Notes under the pieces: generated by a model
What the model was told of the DNA's origin: nothing
Database searches by the model: none
Seen by the model: the letters and a program-made list of their open reading frames with translations, nothing else
Part shown: positions 1 through 6,077 of the stretch, in pieces
Position numbering within the stretch: position 1 is the stretch's first letter
How the letters are laid out: the number at the start of each line of letters is the position of its first letter
Source of the DNA: a bacterium
GTDB taxonomy: Bacteria; Bacteroidota; Ignavibacteria; Kapaibacteriales; Kapaibacteriaceae
DNA: 7,022 nucleotides
NCBI GenBank assembly: GCA_020050895.1
Contig: JAGVJW010000081.1
Location: 1-7,022, forward strand
Direction of reading: 5' to 3'
Made by a program: the position numbers and the translations under genes

Positions 1-327
1 CAGTCCTTTTTGTTCAATCTGTTTGCGCAGTCGGTGCAATTCCTGCTTATGGAGAATAAGTTTACGCGGGCGCAGCGGCTCATGATTTTCCCTGTTACCG
101 AATTCATAGTGGCCGATATGAAGATTAAGCAGCATAAGCTCATCAGTTGTCTTCGAGGGGAATGTAGCATAGGCATCGGCGATATTCAGAAGACCAGCGC
201 GAATAGCTTTTACTTCCGTCCCGGTCAGCACAATGCCTGCCTCGAAGCGTTGCACGATTTCGTAATTGTGCAGCGCTTTGCGGTTTGTTGCAATGGGTCG
301 TATGGTGCGGTCTTGTTGTTCCTGCAT
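1..327 (-). CDS. smpB: SsrA-binding protein SmpB, C-terminus beyond the window edge
   Basis: SmpB binds tmRNA (SsrA) and, mimicking the anticodon side of a tRNA, takes it into stalled ribosomes so that the nascent chain is tagged and the ribosome released; it acts in the cytoplasm. The 109 visible residues match the family from the start: NRKALHNY (about 15-22), FEAGIVLTGTEVKAIRAG (about 28-45), NIADAYA (48-54) and the later PRKLILHKQEL (87-97). The last third, with the basic tail that reaches into the decoding centre, lies beyond base 1; family members are usually about 150-160 residues. An in-frame TAG at 346-348 limits the start to GTG at 328-330 or ATG at 325-327. I use the ATG; an AGGG lies about 10 bases before it and 7 before the GTG. 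The gene is transcribed leftward, away from the accessory stretch. The tmRNA gene is not in this window. Confidence 0.95.
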   Translation of the reverse strand, partial: MQEQQDRTIRPIATNRKALHNYEIVQRFEAGIVLTGTEVKAIRAGLLNIADAYATFPSKTTDELMLLNLHIGHYEFGNRENHEPLRPRKLILHKQELHRLRKQIEQKGL

Positions 328-510
328 CACGAAAAAGCCCTGCGCCTACACGCCAAGGCTTACCGATGTTGTGATTCAGCGCTGTCTGTTTGAAAATATC
401 CGAACGCAGCTCTCCGGGCTCAGCCGGCAGAATTCCCCACCAGAGCCCCCTTCCGCCCGCCTCGCCTTGAACGCGAATGGAAGGGAAGATTTAACATTTC
501 TCATTGGCGG
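328..510. other. Non-coding stretch upstream of smpB
   Basis: No convincing gene is visible on either strand. It contains the first copy of the direct repeat (348-381) and a G+C-rich part at about 405-475. Short open frames run through it on both strands, but none has a recognisable product or a good start. The smpB promoter should lie here, but I find no clear TAnnTTTG element on the minus strand. Confidence 0.5.
348..381. repeat. Imperfect direct repeat, copy 1
   Basis: The block 362-381 is identical to 2370-2389 except for one base (G373 against A2381). The similarity continues leftward through the 7 shared bases acacgcc (348-354), separated from the core by a poorly conserved 6-7 base spacer with a one-base length difference. 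Copy 1 sits 21 bases upstream of the smpB start codon. No transposase lies beside it. It may be one end of an insertion of about 2 kb or a dispersed intergenic repeat; the window alone cannot decide. Confidence 0.65.
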
Positions 511-849
511 CTAACTATTCACCTTCTCAGGTGCGGTGTCTTGAAATATTTTCATTGCCAGGGTACCAAACCAAATTTGTACAACTGCGATCAGAATTGC
601 TCCAAGAGCTGCAACCTTCTCGTCTAGGTTCAAAAAAAATGAATTGGGTATGATAAGACTACCTGTAATGAGCATGATGCCGCTCAAGTAAGGGAACACA
701 TTGGCCCACGTGACTGAAAATCCAAGCTACACATGTTCAGGAATCCATGAGATAACAGGTACGTTTCCTATGAAGACATGCGTATCGTCGAAGATCTTCT
801 CAAACAGCAGTGGTACTTCCACGGCTTGTATTTGGAACAAAAGTAACAT
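511..849 (-). pseudogene. Probable broken gene for a small membrane protein, possibly DoxX-like
   Basis: On the minus strand one frame runs from ATG at 847-849 to TAG at 511-513 (about 112 residues), interrupted by a single in-frame TAG at 727-729. Both sides read like protein. Before the stop come VPLLFEKIFDDTHVFIGNVP and WIPEHV. After it comes VFPYLSGIMLITGSLIIP, then a second hydrophobic segment, ALGAILIAVVQIWFGTLAM, joined by a short loop with FLNLDEK. The simplest reading is one small membrane protein disabled by a nonsense mutation, for instance CAG to TAG. The order IP...Y-x-G-hydrophobic...P, charged residues, AAL-hydrophobic recalls DoxX-family proteins, but this is pattern memory, not a search result. 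The downstream part could also be translated alone from GTG at 697-699 (62 residues). No strong ribosome-binding site is visible at either start. Confidence 0.4.
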
Positions 850-1108
850 GGCTGCCGCTTATAACGGGCTACGTCATTCGACGCCTTGCTCTGTAACGCC
901 GATGGATATCCTGTAAGGACACGATGAACGCATCATATAGTAACGACGCTGTTAACCAGACAAAGCGCAAGAGCGCAGAAGGATCAGAGATTTACCCGTA
1001 TACCATTGAGATGGCGTTGTTCATTCCCTTGGACATCGACTCGTGTTTGGCCTATTTTAACAGAAGCAGGGTACAAATCAGTTCTTTGTGGACAGGACGA
1101 CATTACAA
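850..1108. other. Stretch upstream of the Crp/Fnr-like gene, no convincing gene
   Basis: This holds the leader of the regulator gene. The only candidate reading frame is 924-1112 on the plus strand, listed separately with low confidence. TTTG at 1046-1049 could be a -33 element, but no good TAnnTTTG partner follows at the usual spacing. A TTAACC half-site at 952-957 equals the left half of the dyad at 1738-1753, which by chance alone would not be surprising. Confidence 0.4.
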
Positions 1109-1112
1109 ATGA
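924..1112 (+). CDS. Doubtful small ORF (62 residues) overlapping the regulator start
   Basis: I do not recognise the product. The translation has no membrane segment, signal peptide or known motif, and its mixed composition does not look clearly like protein. Two features keep it from being dismissed: a good ribosome-binding site (TAAGGA, 913-918) lies 5 bases before the ATG, and its TGA stop overlaps the ATG of the next gene as ATGA (1109-1112), the arrangement seen in translationally coupled pairs. It could be a leader peptide or small partner of the regulator, or chance. I lean towards chance. Confidence 0.18.
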   Translation: MNASYSNDAVNQTKRKSAEGSEIYPYTIEMALFIPLDIDSCLAYFNRSRVQISSLWTGRHYK

Positions 1113-1711
1113 GTGTTATTGCAGAAAATATCAATCCCAATTTTCGGGATCTTTTTAAGGACAAATTTTATTTTACAAATAATGAATATGAGTTGTTATT
1201 ATCACACTTTCAGATAAAACATATTCGAAAAAGAGATTATTACTTAAAGGCAGGGGAAGTATGTAAGGCAAAAGCGTATCTCAATAAAGGGTGCGCTCGC
1301 AACTTTGTAGTAGATGAGAGGGGACATGAACGAATTCTGTTTTTTGCATTTGAAGACTGGTGGCTCGGCGATTTTGATAGTTACTACACAGAAAAACCTA
1401 GCACTAACTACGTTCAGGCGATCGAGGATTGCGAACTACTAACTATTTCCAAAGAAAATTTTTCATTTCTTGAAGAAAGAATCCCGAAACTCAAGCAATG
1501 GTATACCTACAAAGTGACACGCTCTGCAAGTGCTTCACTGAAACGAATGGAGGAAATGAAAACCTTAACTCCTAAAGAGCGTTACCTTAATCTTCTTGAA
1601 AAGCATCCGCATATCTTTCAGCGGATACCGCTCCAATATATTGCCGCCTTCCTGAATATTGAGCCGCAATCACTCAGCCGCATGAGGAAACAGCTGATTG
1701 AAAAGCCTTGA
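1109..1711 (+). CDS. Crp/Fnr-family transcriptional regulator
   Basis: A cytoplasmic DNA-binding regulator of 200 residues. The N-terminal two thirds fit a cyclic-nucleotide-binding-type beta-roll (about residues 15-115, with YYLKAGEVCKAKAYLNKG, then ERILFFAFEDWWLGDF), followed by a dimerisation helix (about 120-150). A C-terminal helix-turn-helix covers about 173-196 (IPLQYIAAFLNIEPQSLSRMRKQL), the typical ending of the Bacteroidota members. The phosphate-binding signature of true cAMP receptors is not evident, and no cysteine cluster suggests an Fnr-type iron-sulfur centre, so the signal is unknown. I chose ATG at 1109; GTG at 1088 would add 7 residues, and AGGA at 1094-1097 lies 11 bases before the ATG. 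The gene is strikingly A+T-rich near its start (13 G/C among bases 1141-1200), unlike mutS, which suggests foreign origin. Its likely target is the next gene, through the dyad between them. Confidence 0.85.
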   Translation: MSVIAENINPNFRDLFKDKFYFTNNEYELLLSHFQIKHIRKRDYYLKAGEVCKAKAYLNKGCARNFVVDERGHERILFFAFEDWWLGDFDSYYTEKPSTNYVQAIEDCELLTISKENFSFLEERIPKLKQWYTYKVTRSASASLKRMEEMKTLTPKERYLNLLEKHPHIFQRIPLQYIAAFLNIEPQSLSRMRKQLIEKP

Positions 1712-1737
1712 ATTGTTTTCTGTCAGTTCTATTATTT

Positions 1738-1753
1738 CTTAACCTCGGTTAAG
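1738..1753. promoter_or_regulatory. Perfect dyad with Crp/Fnr-like geometry, candidate operator
   Basis: The sequence CTTAACC-TC-GGTTAAG is a perfect inverted repeat of 7-base arms around 2 bases. Read as TTAAC-N4-GTTAA it has the 5-4-5 spacing of Fnr-type sites. It lies 26 bases after the regulator stop and 65 bases before the next start. CACCTTTG at 1775-1782 is one mismatch from the Bacteroidota -7 element TAnnTTTG. If that is the promoter, transcription would begin near 1787 and the dyad centre would fall about 41.5 bases upstream, the class II activator position. No clear -33 element is seen. It does not look like a terminator: the loop is too tight and no T-run follows. Confidence 0.4.
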
Positions 1754-1818
1754 CGTCTTCATAAATTCCAGACGCACCTTTGTATCATAAATTAATGTTC
1801 AACTAACAACAGATTTTT

Positions 1819-2091
1819 ATGAAACAAGCAATATTAATCCGAGTGTCTCCTGAAAACTTCGACCAATGGAGACAAGCGCACGACGAGTGTATGCAAGCAC
1901 GGGTTGAATACGGAATGACAGACGGACCTGTTTACCGTGATGAAAAGGACCCGAACAACGTGCTGGTTCAGTTAAATGTGGAAAGCATGGAAAAAGCATC
2001 GGGATGGTTTAAGGACGAACGTTTTATGGCAGCAGTAAAGCGAGCTGGAAAAGTTACGAGGGAGTTTTGGAACGCAACCCTTAAAGAATAA
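1819..2091 (+). CDS. Small protein with a probable dimeric alpha/beta-barrel (ABM/EthD-like) fold
   Basis: A 90-residue soluble protein without signal peptide or membrane segment. The layout fits small ferredoxin-like proteins annotated as antibiotic-biosynthesis-monooxygenase-like or cyclase-like: a first strand (KQAILIRV, 2-9), a helix (ENFDQWRQAHDECMQARVEYG, about 12-32), a strand with GPVYRDEKDPNNVLVQLNV (35-53), then helix-rich SMEKASGWFKDERFMAAVKRAG and a last segment VTREFWNATL. The motif D-P-N-N-V-x-V-x-x-x-V/W followed by S-x-E-x-A is common in that group. These proteins are usually dimers; enzymatic activity is unproven for many, and no catalytic residue can be assigned here. The start is the only reasonable ATG; no Shine-Dalgarno is evident in the A/T-rich leader. 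Its position behind the Crp/Fnr-like gene and the dyad suggests that regulator controls it. Confidence 0.7.
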   Translation: MKQAILIRVSPENFDQWRQAHDECMQARVEYGMTDGPVYRDEKDPNNVLVQLNVESMEKASGWFKDERFMAAVKRAGKVTREFWNATLKE

Positions 2092-2387
2092 GGCATTCAC
2101 ATCGTAGACTTGGGAGACAAATACGCAGAACTTTTCCCTCTTTGTAATGCTACTTCGTATCCGCCCCTGCAAGTACTCTCCGTTATCCAGCGAAATATTG
2201 GAATGGTTGCTCCATACCATAAACAGGTGGTGCGAAGAAAACGCAGGGGCGAATGCTTTCCTAGGCAGAAAGCGAGCGTTAGGGTCCTAAGGTGTATGCT
2301 TCCCAGCTACTGTTGAACTTTGAAGCCAGCCATGCCCATGCTGCGGTAGCGTCCACACACGCCGGGCCAACCGATGTTGTAATTCAG
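2092..2387. other. Structured non-coding stretch before the tRNA gene
   Basis: No gene is supported here. It contains a nested inverted-repeat structure (2157-2256), a small dyad TTAGG-GT-CCTAA (2279-2290) and the second copy of the direct repeat (2357-2389). Open frames of about 70-80 codons exist on both strands but resemble no protein and have no good starts. Confidence 0.5.
2157..2256. repeat. Long-range inverted repeat with a nested hairpin
   Basis: CGCCCCTGC (2162-2170) is perfectly complementary to GCAGGGGCG (2243-2251). After one mismatch the pairing continues outward for four more pairs, one a G-T wobble (2157-2160 with 2253-2256). Inside the 72-base interval a second hairpin pairs 2199-2206 with 2212-2219 (one A-A mismatch) around the loop TTGCT. 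This could be a structured RNA, a cruciform or the remnant of a mobile-element end. There is no T-run, so it is not a standard terminator. Confidence 0.45.
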
Positions 2388-2389
2388 CG
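2357..2389. repeat. Imperfect direct repeat, copy 2
   Basis: Partner of 348-381: 19 of 20 bases agree between 2370-2389 and 362-381, and the block acacgcc (2357-2363) is shared further left. This copy abuts the 3' end of the tRNA-Ser gene and overlaps it by 2 bases (2388-2389). Both copies face the same way, about 2 kb apart. Confidence 0.65.
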
Positions 2390-2478
2390 GAGAGGGAGGG
2401 ATTCGAACCCTCGATAGCGGTTTATACCACTATGACGGTTTAGCAAACCGTTGCCTTCAGCCACTCGGCCACCTCTCC
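2388..2478 (-). tRNA. tRNA-Ser(GCU), reads AGC/AGU codons
   Basis: The minus strand folds into a class II tRNA. The acceptor stem is GGAGAGG (2472-2478) with CCTCTCC (2389-2395), with discriminator G at 2388. The anticodon stem is ACGGT/ACCGT around the loop TTGCTAA, with anticodon GCT at 2442-2444. A long variable arm of 8 pairs (ATAGTGGT/ACCGCTAT, one G-U) with the loop ATAA follows, then a T arm GAGGG-TTCGAAT-CCCTC (2396-2412). The long variable arm and the discriminator G are serine identity features. The CCA end is not encoded (CTG follows) and must be added enzymatically. The gene is divergent from mutS. Confidence 0.97.
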
Positions 2479-2491
2479 CACAGGAGAAGGA

Positions 2492-2524
2492 CAAAGATAC
2501 GCCGATGGTAATACGATTTTCAAT
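2492..2524 (-). promoter_or_regulatory. Bacteroidota-type promoter of the tRNA-Ser gene
   Basis: On the minus strand TATCTTTG (2499 down to 2492) matches the -7 consensus TAnnTTTG exactly. ATTG (2524 down to 2521) lies 21 bases upstream, close to the TTTG/TTG -33 element at its usual 19-21 base spacing. The box ends 13 bases before the mature tRNA, giving a 5' leader of roughly 8-10 bases for RNase P to remove. The element lies in the 64-base gap shared with mutS, whose own promoter is not obvious. Confidence 0.6.
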
Positions 2525-2542
2525 CGGTGGTAAATTCACCGT

Positions 2543-5179
2543 GTGAAACAGATGGAAACGCCGCTGATGCGGCAGTACAACCAAATCAAGGCTAAGCATC
2601 CCGACACCATCCTGTTGTTTCGGCTGGGAGACTTCTTCGAAACCTTCGGCGATGATGCAGTTGCAACTGCCGCAGCATGCGGAATAACTCTTACGAAGCG
2701 CAATAATGGGGCTGCTGGAGATATTCCACTCGCAGGATTCCCGCACCATCAAATAGACAACTACCTGCCCAAGCTTGTTCACGCCGGATACAAGGTTGCC
2801 GTTTGCGAACAGTTGGAAGATCCGAAGCATGCCAGGGGAATTGTGCGCCGTGATGTTGTGGAAGTGGTGACACCGGGTGTTGTGCTCTACGACAAACTTC
2901 TCGACTCACGCTCGAATACGTTTTTGCTTGCGCTCCACGCTGAAGTCGAGCCGAAGTCTTCAAAGACTACGTTTGGTGTAGCCGTTATCGACGTGAGCAC
3001 GGGAACGTTCATCGCCGGAAGTGTAAGTAGTAAAAAAATTGCGTCCGTCATCGAGTCTTTTTCTCCTGCGGAAATCATTGTAAATAAACAGATGAAACAG
3101 GTTTGGGAGCCTCTTTCACAAAAACTACCCGTCAAGCCTGTTATTACAAGAATTGATGAATGGCATTTTGACGTTGAATATGCAAGGACTGCACTGCTAC
3201 GCCAGTTTCAAACTTCGTCGCTCAAGGGCTTTGGATTTGAAAGTGATGATGATGCAGGCATCGTTGCAGCTGGAGCTGCACTCCACTATGTAAGCCAAAC
3301 GCAACAAGGCGCTTTAAGGCAACTAACGGGTCTGCGCGTTTTGCACTCAGAGTCGATCATGGTTCTCGACACAGCAACGCGCCGTAACCTGGAAATACAC
3401 TCGTCGATGCGCGATAGCAGCTCGGCAGGTGCGCTGATTGGTGTACTAGACCGGACGGCGACGCCTATGGGCGGACGTATGCTTCGATGGTGGCTGCAGA
3501 CTCCGCAGATTAGCCTACATGCCATTAACGATCGGCTTTCAGCCGTGAGAGGTTTTGCAGGTGAGCCCGCTGCATTATCATCACTTCGCACTGTACTCCA
3601 AACCGTAGGCGATGTAGAGCGATTGCTTACAAGAGTTGTCACCGATCGGGCACATCCGCGGGAAATGTCGGCATTGCGGTTAGGACTTGCCACCTTCGGT
3701 GCTATCAGAAATATCCTGACTGATTTTGAATCGAACGAGGTTCGTGCACTTGCCACAGCGATTTCGATGCATGACGAAGTTCTATCAATGCTCAAAACTG
3801 CACTGGTAGATGAACCGGCAATACAACCCGGACACGGGAAGATATTTAAACATGGGTATCATGTTGAATTGGATGAAGTGTGTACTGCGCTTACCGAAGG
3901 AAAGCGGTGGATTGCCGAGTATCAGGATAGGGAGCGTACCGATACTGGTATTGCTTCGCTGAAGGTGGGGTATACAAGTGTGTTTGGCTACTATATCGAA
4001 GTCTCGAAGACGCATTCAGGACGCGTCCCGGACTACTTTGAACGCAAGCAGACGCTTGCTAATGCCGAACGGTACACAACAGCCCGACTAAGGGAACTCG
4101 AGCATACACTTCTGAACGCAGAAGGCCGCGTTACATCGTTGGAAACCGAATTATTTGCCGAACTGAGAAAGAACATTGCAGCGCATTGTGCTGAGATTCA
4201 ACGCTCTGCAAGTGCACTGGCTCAGGTTGATTGCCTGAGCACGTTTGCGCAGAATGCTATCGATTATGAGTACACAGAGCCAGTCATCACGGAAGGCGAT
4301 GAACTCCGCATCGAAGGAGCCAGACATCCGGTGATTGAGCAACGCCTGCCAGTGGGGACTCCCTATATCGCGAACTCCGTAATTCTAGACACATCGGCGT
4401 CGCAGATTGCCATCATCACTGGCCCCAACATGTCGGGGAAATCCAGCTACCTGCGTCAAACCGGATTGATTGTCTTTCTGGCACATGTGGGGAGCTTTGT
4501 TCCGGCAACTGCAGCATTGATACCGCTTACGGACAGAATCTTTACGCGCGTGGGGGCACAGGACAACATTACAGCTGGCGAAAGCACATTTCTTGTTGAA
4601 ATGCAGGAATCGGCCAACATACTAAATAATGCAACAAAACAAAGCCTGATTCTCCTGGATGAGGTTGGCAGGGGAACGGCAACATTCGACGGGATAAGCA
4701 TTGCCTGGGCTATAGCTGAATATGTTCATGAAGTAGTGGGCGCCAAGACGCTGTTTGCCACGCACTATCATGAGCTGACGTCTTTGGCCGGATCATTCGA
4801 TCGGATTATCAACCTTTGCGTCGAGGTTAAGGAAGTTGGAGACGACATCGTATTCACGCACCGCGTTGTGCCCGGATTTACCGACCACTCATTTGGCATT
4901 CACGTTGCCCGCATGGCTGGCATGCCCCCTTCAGTGATAACAACATCAACCGCTATACTTCATCAGCTTGAAGGAAACGATGAGCAGTCGTTCAGAGCTG
5001 GAAGAACAGCAAGCGTTGAAAGGCACTCGCTCGAGCGAACTGGTCAACTAACTATGTTTACTGTTCAGGACGATGAGTTACGAAGGAGAATGAAGGACCT
5101 TGATATCGACAACATGACGCCGCTGCAGGCGTTACAAGCTCTCGTAGAGATGAAGGAGAGTATCGACCATGAGCCTTGA
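2543..5179 (+). CDS. mutS: DNA mismatch repair protein MutS
   Basis: MutS recognises mismatches and small loops in DNA as a dimer and, with ATP, recruits MutL to start repair; it acts in the cytoplasm. The 878-residue product is close to the family's usual length (853 in E. coli) and has all domains. The mismatch-binding domain carries the F-x-E motif (F31-F32-E33, within GDFFETF) and LTKRNNGAAGDIPLAGFPHH. Connector and lever/clamp domains follow. The C-terminal ATPase has Walker A GPNMSGKSS (627-635), STFLVEMQESA after it, Walker B LILLDE with D706-E707, then GRGTATFDG, and the ATHYHEL motif (739-745). The C-terminus ends in a helix-turn-helix-like MTPLQALQALVEM. The start is uncertain: GTG at 2543 is used, but ATG at 2552 (875 residues) is equally possible; GGTGG at 2526-2530 is the only upstream purine-rich run. 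mutL is not adjacent. It overlaps hslO by 11 bases. Confidence 0.97.
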   Translation: MKQMETPLMRQYNQIKAKHPDTILLFRLGDFFETFGDDAVATAAACGITLTKRNNGAAGDIPLAGFPHHQIDNYLPKLVHAGYKVAVCEQLEDPKHARGIVRRDVVEVVTPGVVLYDKLLDSRSNTFLLALHAEVEPKSSKTTFGVAVIDVSTGTFIAGSVSSKKIASVIESFSPAEIIVNKQMKQVWEPLSQKLPVKPVITRIDEWHFDVEYARTALLRQFQTSSLKGFGFESDDDAGIVAAGAALHYVSQTQQGALRQLTGLRVLHSESIMVLDTATRRNLEIHSSMRDSSSAGALIGVLDRTATPMGGRMLRWWLQTPQISLHAINDRLSAVRGFAGEPAALSSLRTVLQTVGDVERLLTRVVTDRAHPREMSALRLGLATFGAIRNILTDFESNEVRALATAISMHDEVLSMLKTALVDEPAIQPGHGKIFKHGYHVELDEVCTALTEGKRWIAEYQDRERTDTGIASLKVGYTSVFGYYIEVSKTHSGRVPDYFERKQTLANAERYTTARLRELEHTLLNAEGRVTSLETELFAELRKNIAAHCAEIQRSASALAQVDCLSTFAQNAIDYEYTEPVITEGDELRIEGARHPVIEQRLPVGTPYIANSVILDTSASQIAIITGPNMSGKSSYLRQTGLIVFLAHVGSFVPATAALIPLTDRIFTRVGAQDNITAGESTFLVEMQESANILNNATKQSLILLDEVGRGTATFDGISIAWAIAEYVHEVVGAKTLFATHYHELTSLAGSFDRIINLCVEVKEVGDDIVFTHRVVPGFTDHSFGIHVARMAGMPPSVITTSTAILHQLEGNDEQSFRAGRTASVERHSLERTGQLTMFTVQDDELRRRMKDLDIDNMTPLQALQALVEMKESIDHEP
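5153..5158 (+). promoter_or_regulatory. Ribosome-binding site of hslO inside the mutS end
   Basis: AAGGAG lies 10 bases before the hslO ATG and inside the mutS coding sequence. It is the strongest Shine-Dalgarno sequence in the window and fixes the hslO start. Confidence 0.7.
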
Positions 5180-6062
5180 TGTGAGGAAACAGTGGGAGCA
5201 GCGCGACCGCGTTACCAGGGCCATTACGAAAAACGGAATGTTTCGAGCCGCCGTAGTACAGAACTCAACTTCGGCGAGGACTGCGCAGGAGCGTCATGAA
5301 CTCGAGCCCATTCATGCTCTGATACTAGGCAGGGCTCTTGCGGGGTCGGCCCTGATGGCTTCCTTTCTGCAGGGCGAAGAGCGCGTGGTGGTAACAGCTG
5401 AAGGCGACGGACTAATCAAGTTTGTTTATGCCGAAGCCTTACAGGTAGGTGAGGTTCGTGGGTATGTTCGCGCCAACCCTAGTCCAGCAGACAACAGGCG
5501 CAGCGCGCTTGGTGAGGGTCTGCTGAAGGTGCAGCGCGTGTTATACGGGAAGCGCGAGCCAGCCACCGGCATTGTTGAGTTGAGAAGGGGCGACATCACG
5601 AGTGATCTGGGGTATTACCTCACGCAAAGCGAGCAGATTCCTTCGGCATTTGTTCTCGATGTATCGTTTAGAGACGATGACAGCATTAATCAGAGCGTTG
5701 GGTTACTGATTCAGGCTCTTCCTGGTGCACGTCCTGAAGATATTTTTCGGATTTACGATACACTCGATTACCTGGAGAGACTCACAGAGTTTGCTGACAA
5801 GGGCTACTCACCCGAAGACATCCTGAACCAGGTGCTGCCCGGAACAATAGACATCATTTCAACCTCTCCAGTTGATTTCTTCTGCCGATGTTCACTTGAA
5901 AGGTTTAAAAATGTATTGCTAACGCTGGGCATCGACGAATTGAATGCGATGCATGAGGGGGGGCACAACGAATTAGTTTGTCAGTATTGTAACGAACATT
6001 ATTATCTCAGTAATGACGATTTCAGCGAGCTTAGAGAGCAGGTGTTGGCAAGGAGGAACTGA
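5169..6062 (+). CDS. hslO: Hsp33, redox-regulated holdase chaperone
   Basis: Hsp33 is a cytoplasmic chaperone that is off while its four cysteines hold zinc and switches on when oxidative stress forms disulfides and unfolds the C-terminus; it then holds unfolding proteins without ATP. The 297-residue product matches the family. The N-terminal core has GMFRAAVVQ, ALILGRALAGSALMASFLQGEERV, EGDGLIKFVYAEA and VGEVRGYVRANP (about 24-103). The C-terminal switch is C239-x-C241 followed by C271-x2-C274, with 29 residues between the pairs, within the usual CXC-X27-32-CXXC. All four zinc ligands are intact, so redox control should be functional. Its ATG lies inside the mutS end, 11 bases before the end of that gene, which implies co-transcription and probable translational coupling. 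It converges on pta with a gap of only 15 bases. Confidence 0.97.
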   Translation: MSLDVRKQWEQRDRVTRAITKNGMFRAAVVQNSTSARTAQERHELEPIHALILGRALAGSALMASFLQGEERVVVTAEGDGLIKFVYAEALQVGEVRGYVRANPSPADNRRSALGEGLLKVQRVLYGKREPATGIVELRRGDITSDLGYYLTQSEQIPSAFVLDVSFRDDDSINQSVGLLIQALPGARPEDIFRIYDTLDYLERLTEFADKGYSPEDILNQVLPGTIDIISTSPVDFFCRCSLERFKNVLLTLGIDELNAMHEGGHNELVCQYCNEHYYLSNDDFSELREQVLARRN

Positions 6063-6077
6063 GGTGTGCGCACTTGC

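Noticed and set aside
383..510. Protein-like minus-strand reading of the leader (GLWWGILPAEPGELR and following residues).
   Set aside because: It has no start codon of quality, runs out of frame into smpB and resembles no family I recognise; it is more likely G+C-rich non-coding DNA.
10..514. Two plus-strand open frames (10-393 and 266-514).
   Set aside because: The first lies antisense to the clear smpB coding sequence; the second overlaps its start and the G+C-rich leader. Neither translation resembles a protein.
1738..1753. The dyad as a transcription terminator of the regulator gene.
   Set aside because: The stem is A/T-rich, the loop would be only 2 bases (4 if the inner pair opens), and no T-run follows. 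An operator is the better reading.
2157..2290. Integron attC site formed by the inverted repeats.
   Set aside because: No matched RYYYAAC and GTTRRRY ends are present (GTTAGGG at 2278-2284 breaks the rule in its last base), and there is no integrase.
2357..2478. Classic integrase attachment site in the tRNA 3' end.
   Set aside because: The direct repeat shares only 2 bases with the tRNA gene; a typical site would duplicate the T arm and acceptor end, and no integrase gene is in the window.
2384..2963. Minus-strand open frames across tRNA-Ser and the start of mutS.
   Set aside because: They run through the tRNA gene and antisense to mutS, whose protein is unmistakable; they are shadows.
5957..5963. 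Run of seven G in hslO as a phase-variation tract.
   Set aside because: Short for such a role, it lies within an intact frame of a housekeeping chaperone, and the frame continues normally to the conserved CXXC.
6066..6073. Palindrome GTGCGCAC between hslO and pta as a bidirectional terminator.
   Set aside because: It is only 8 bases, has no loop and no T-run on either side.
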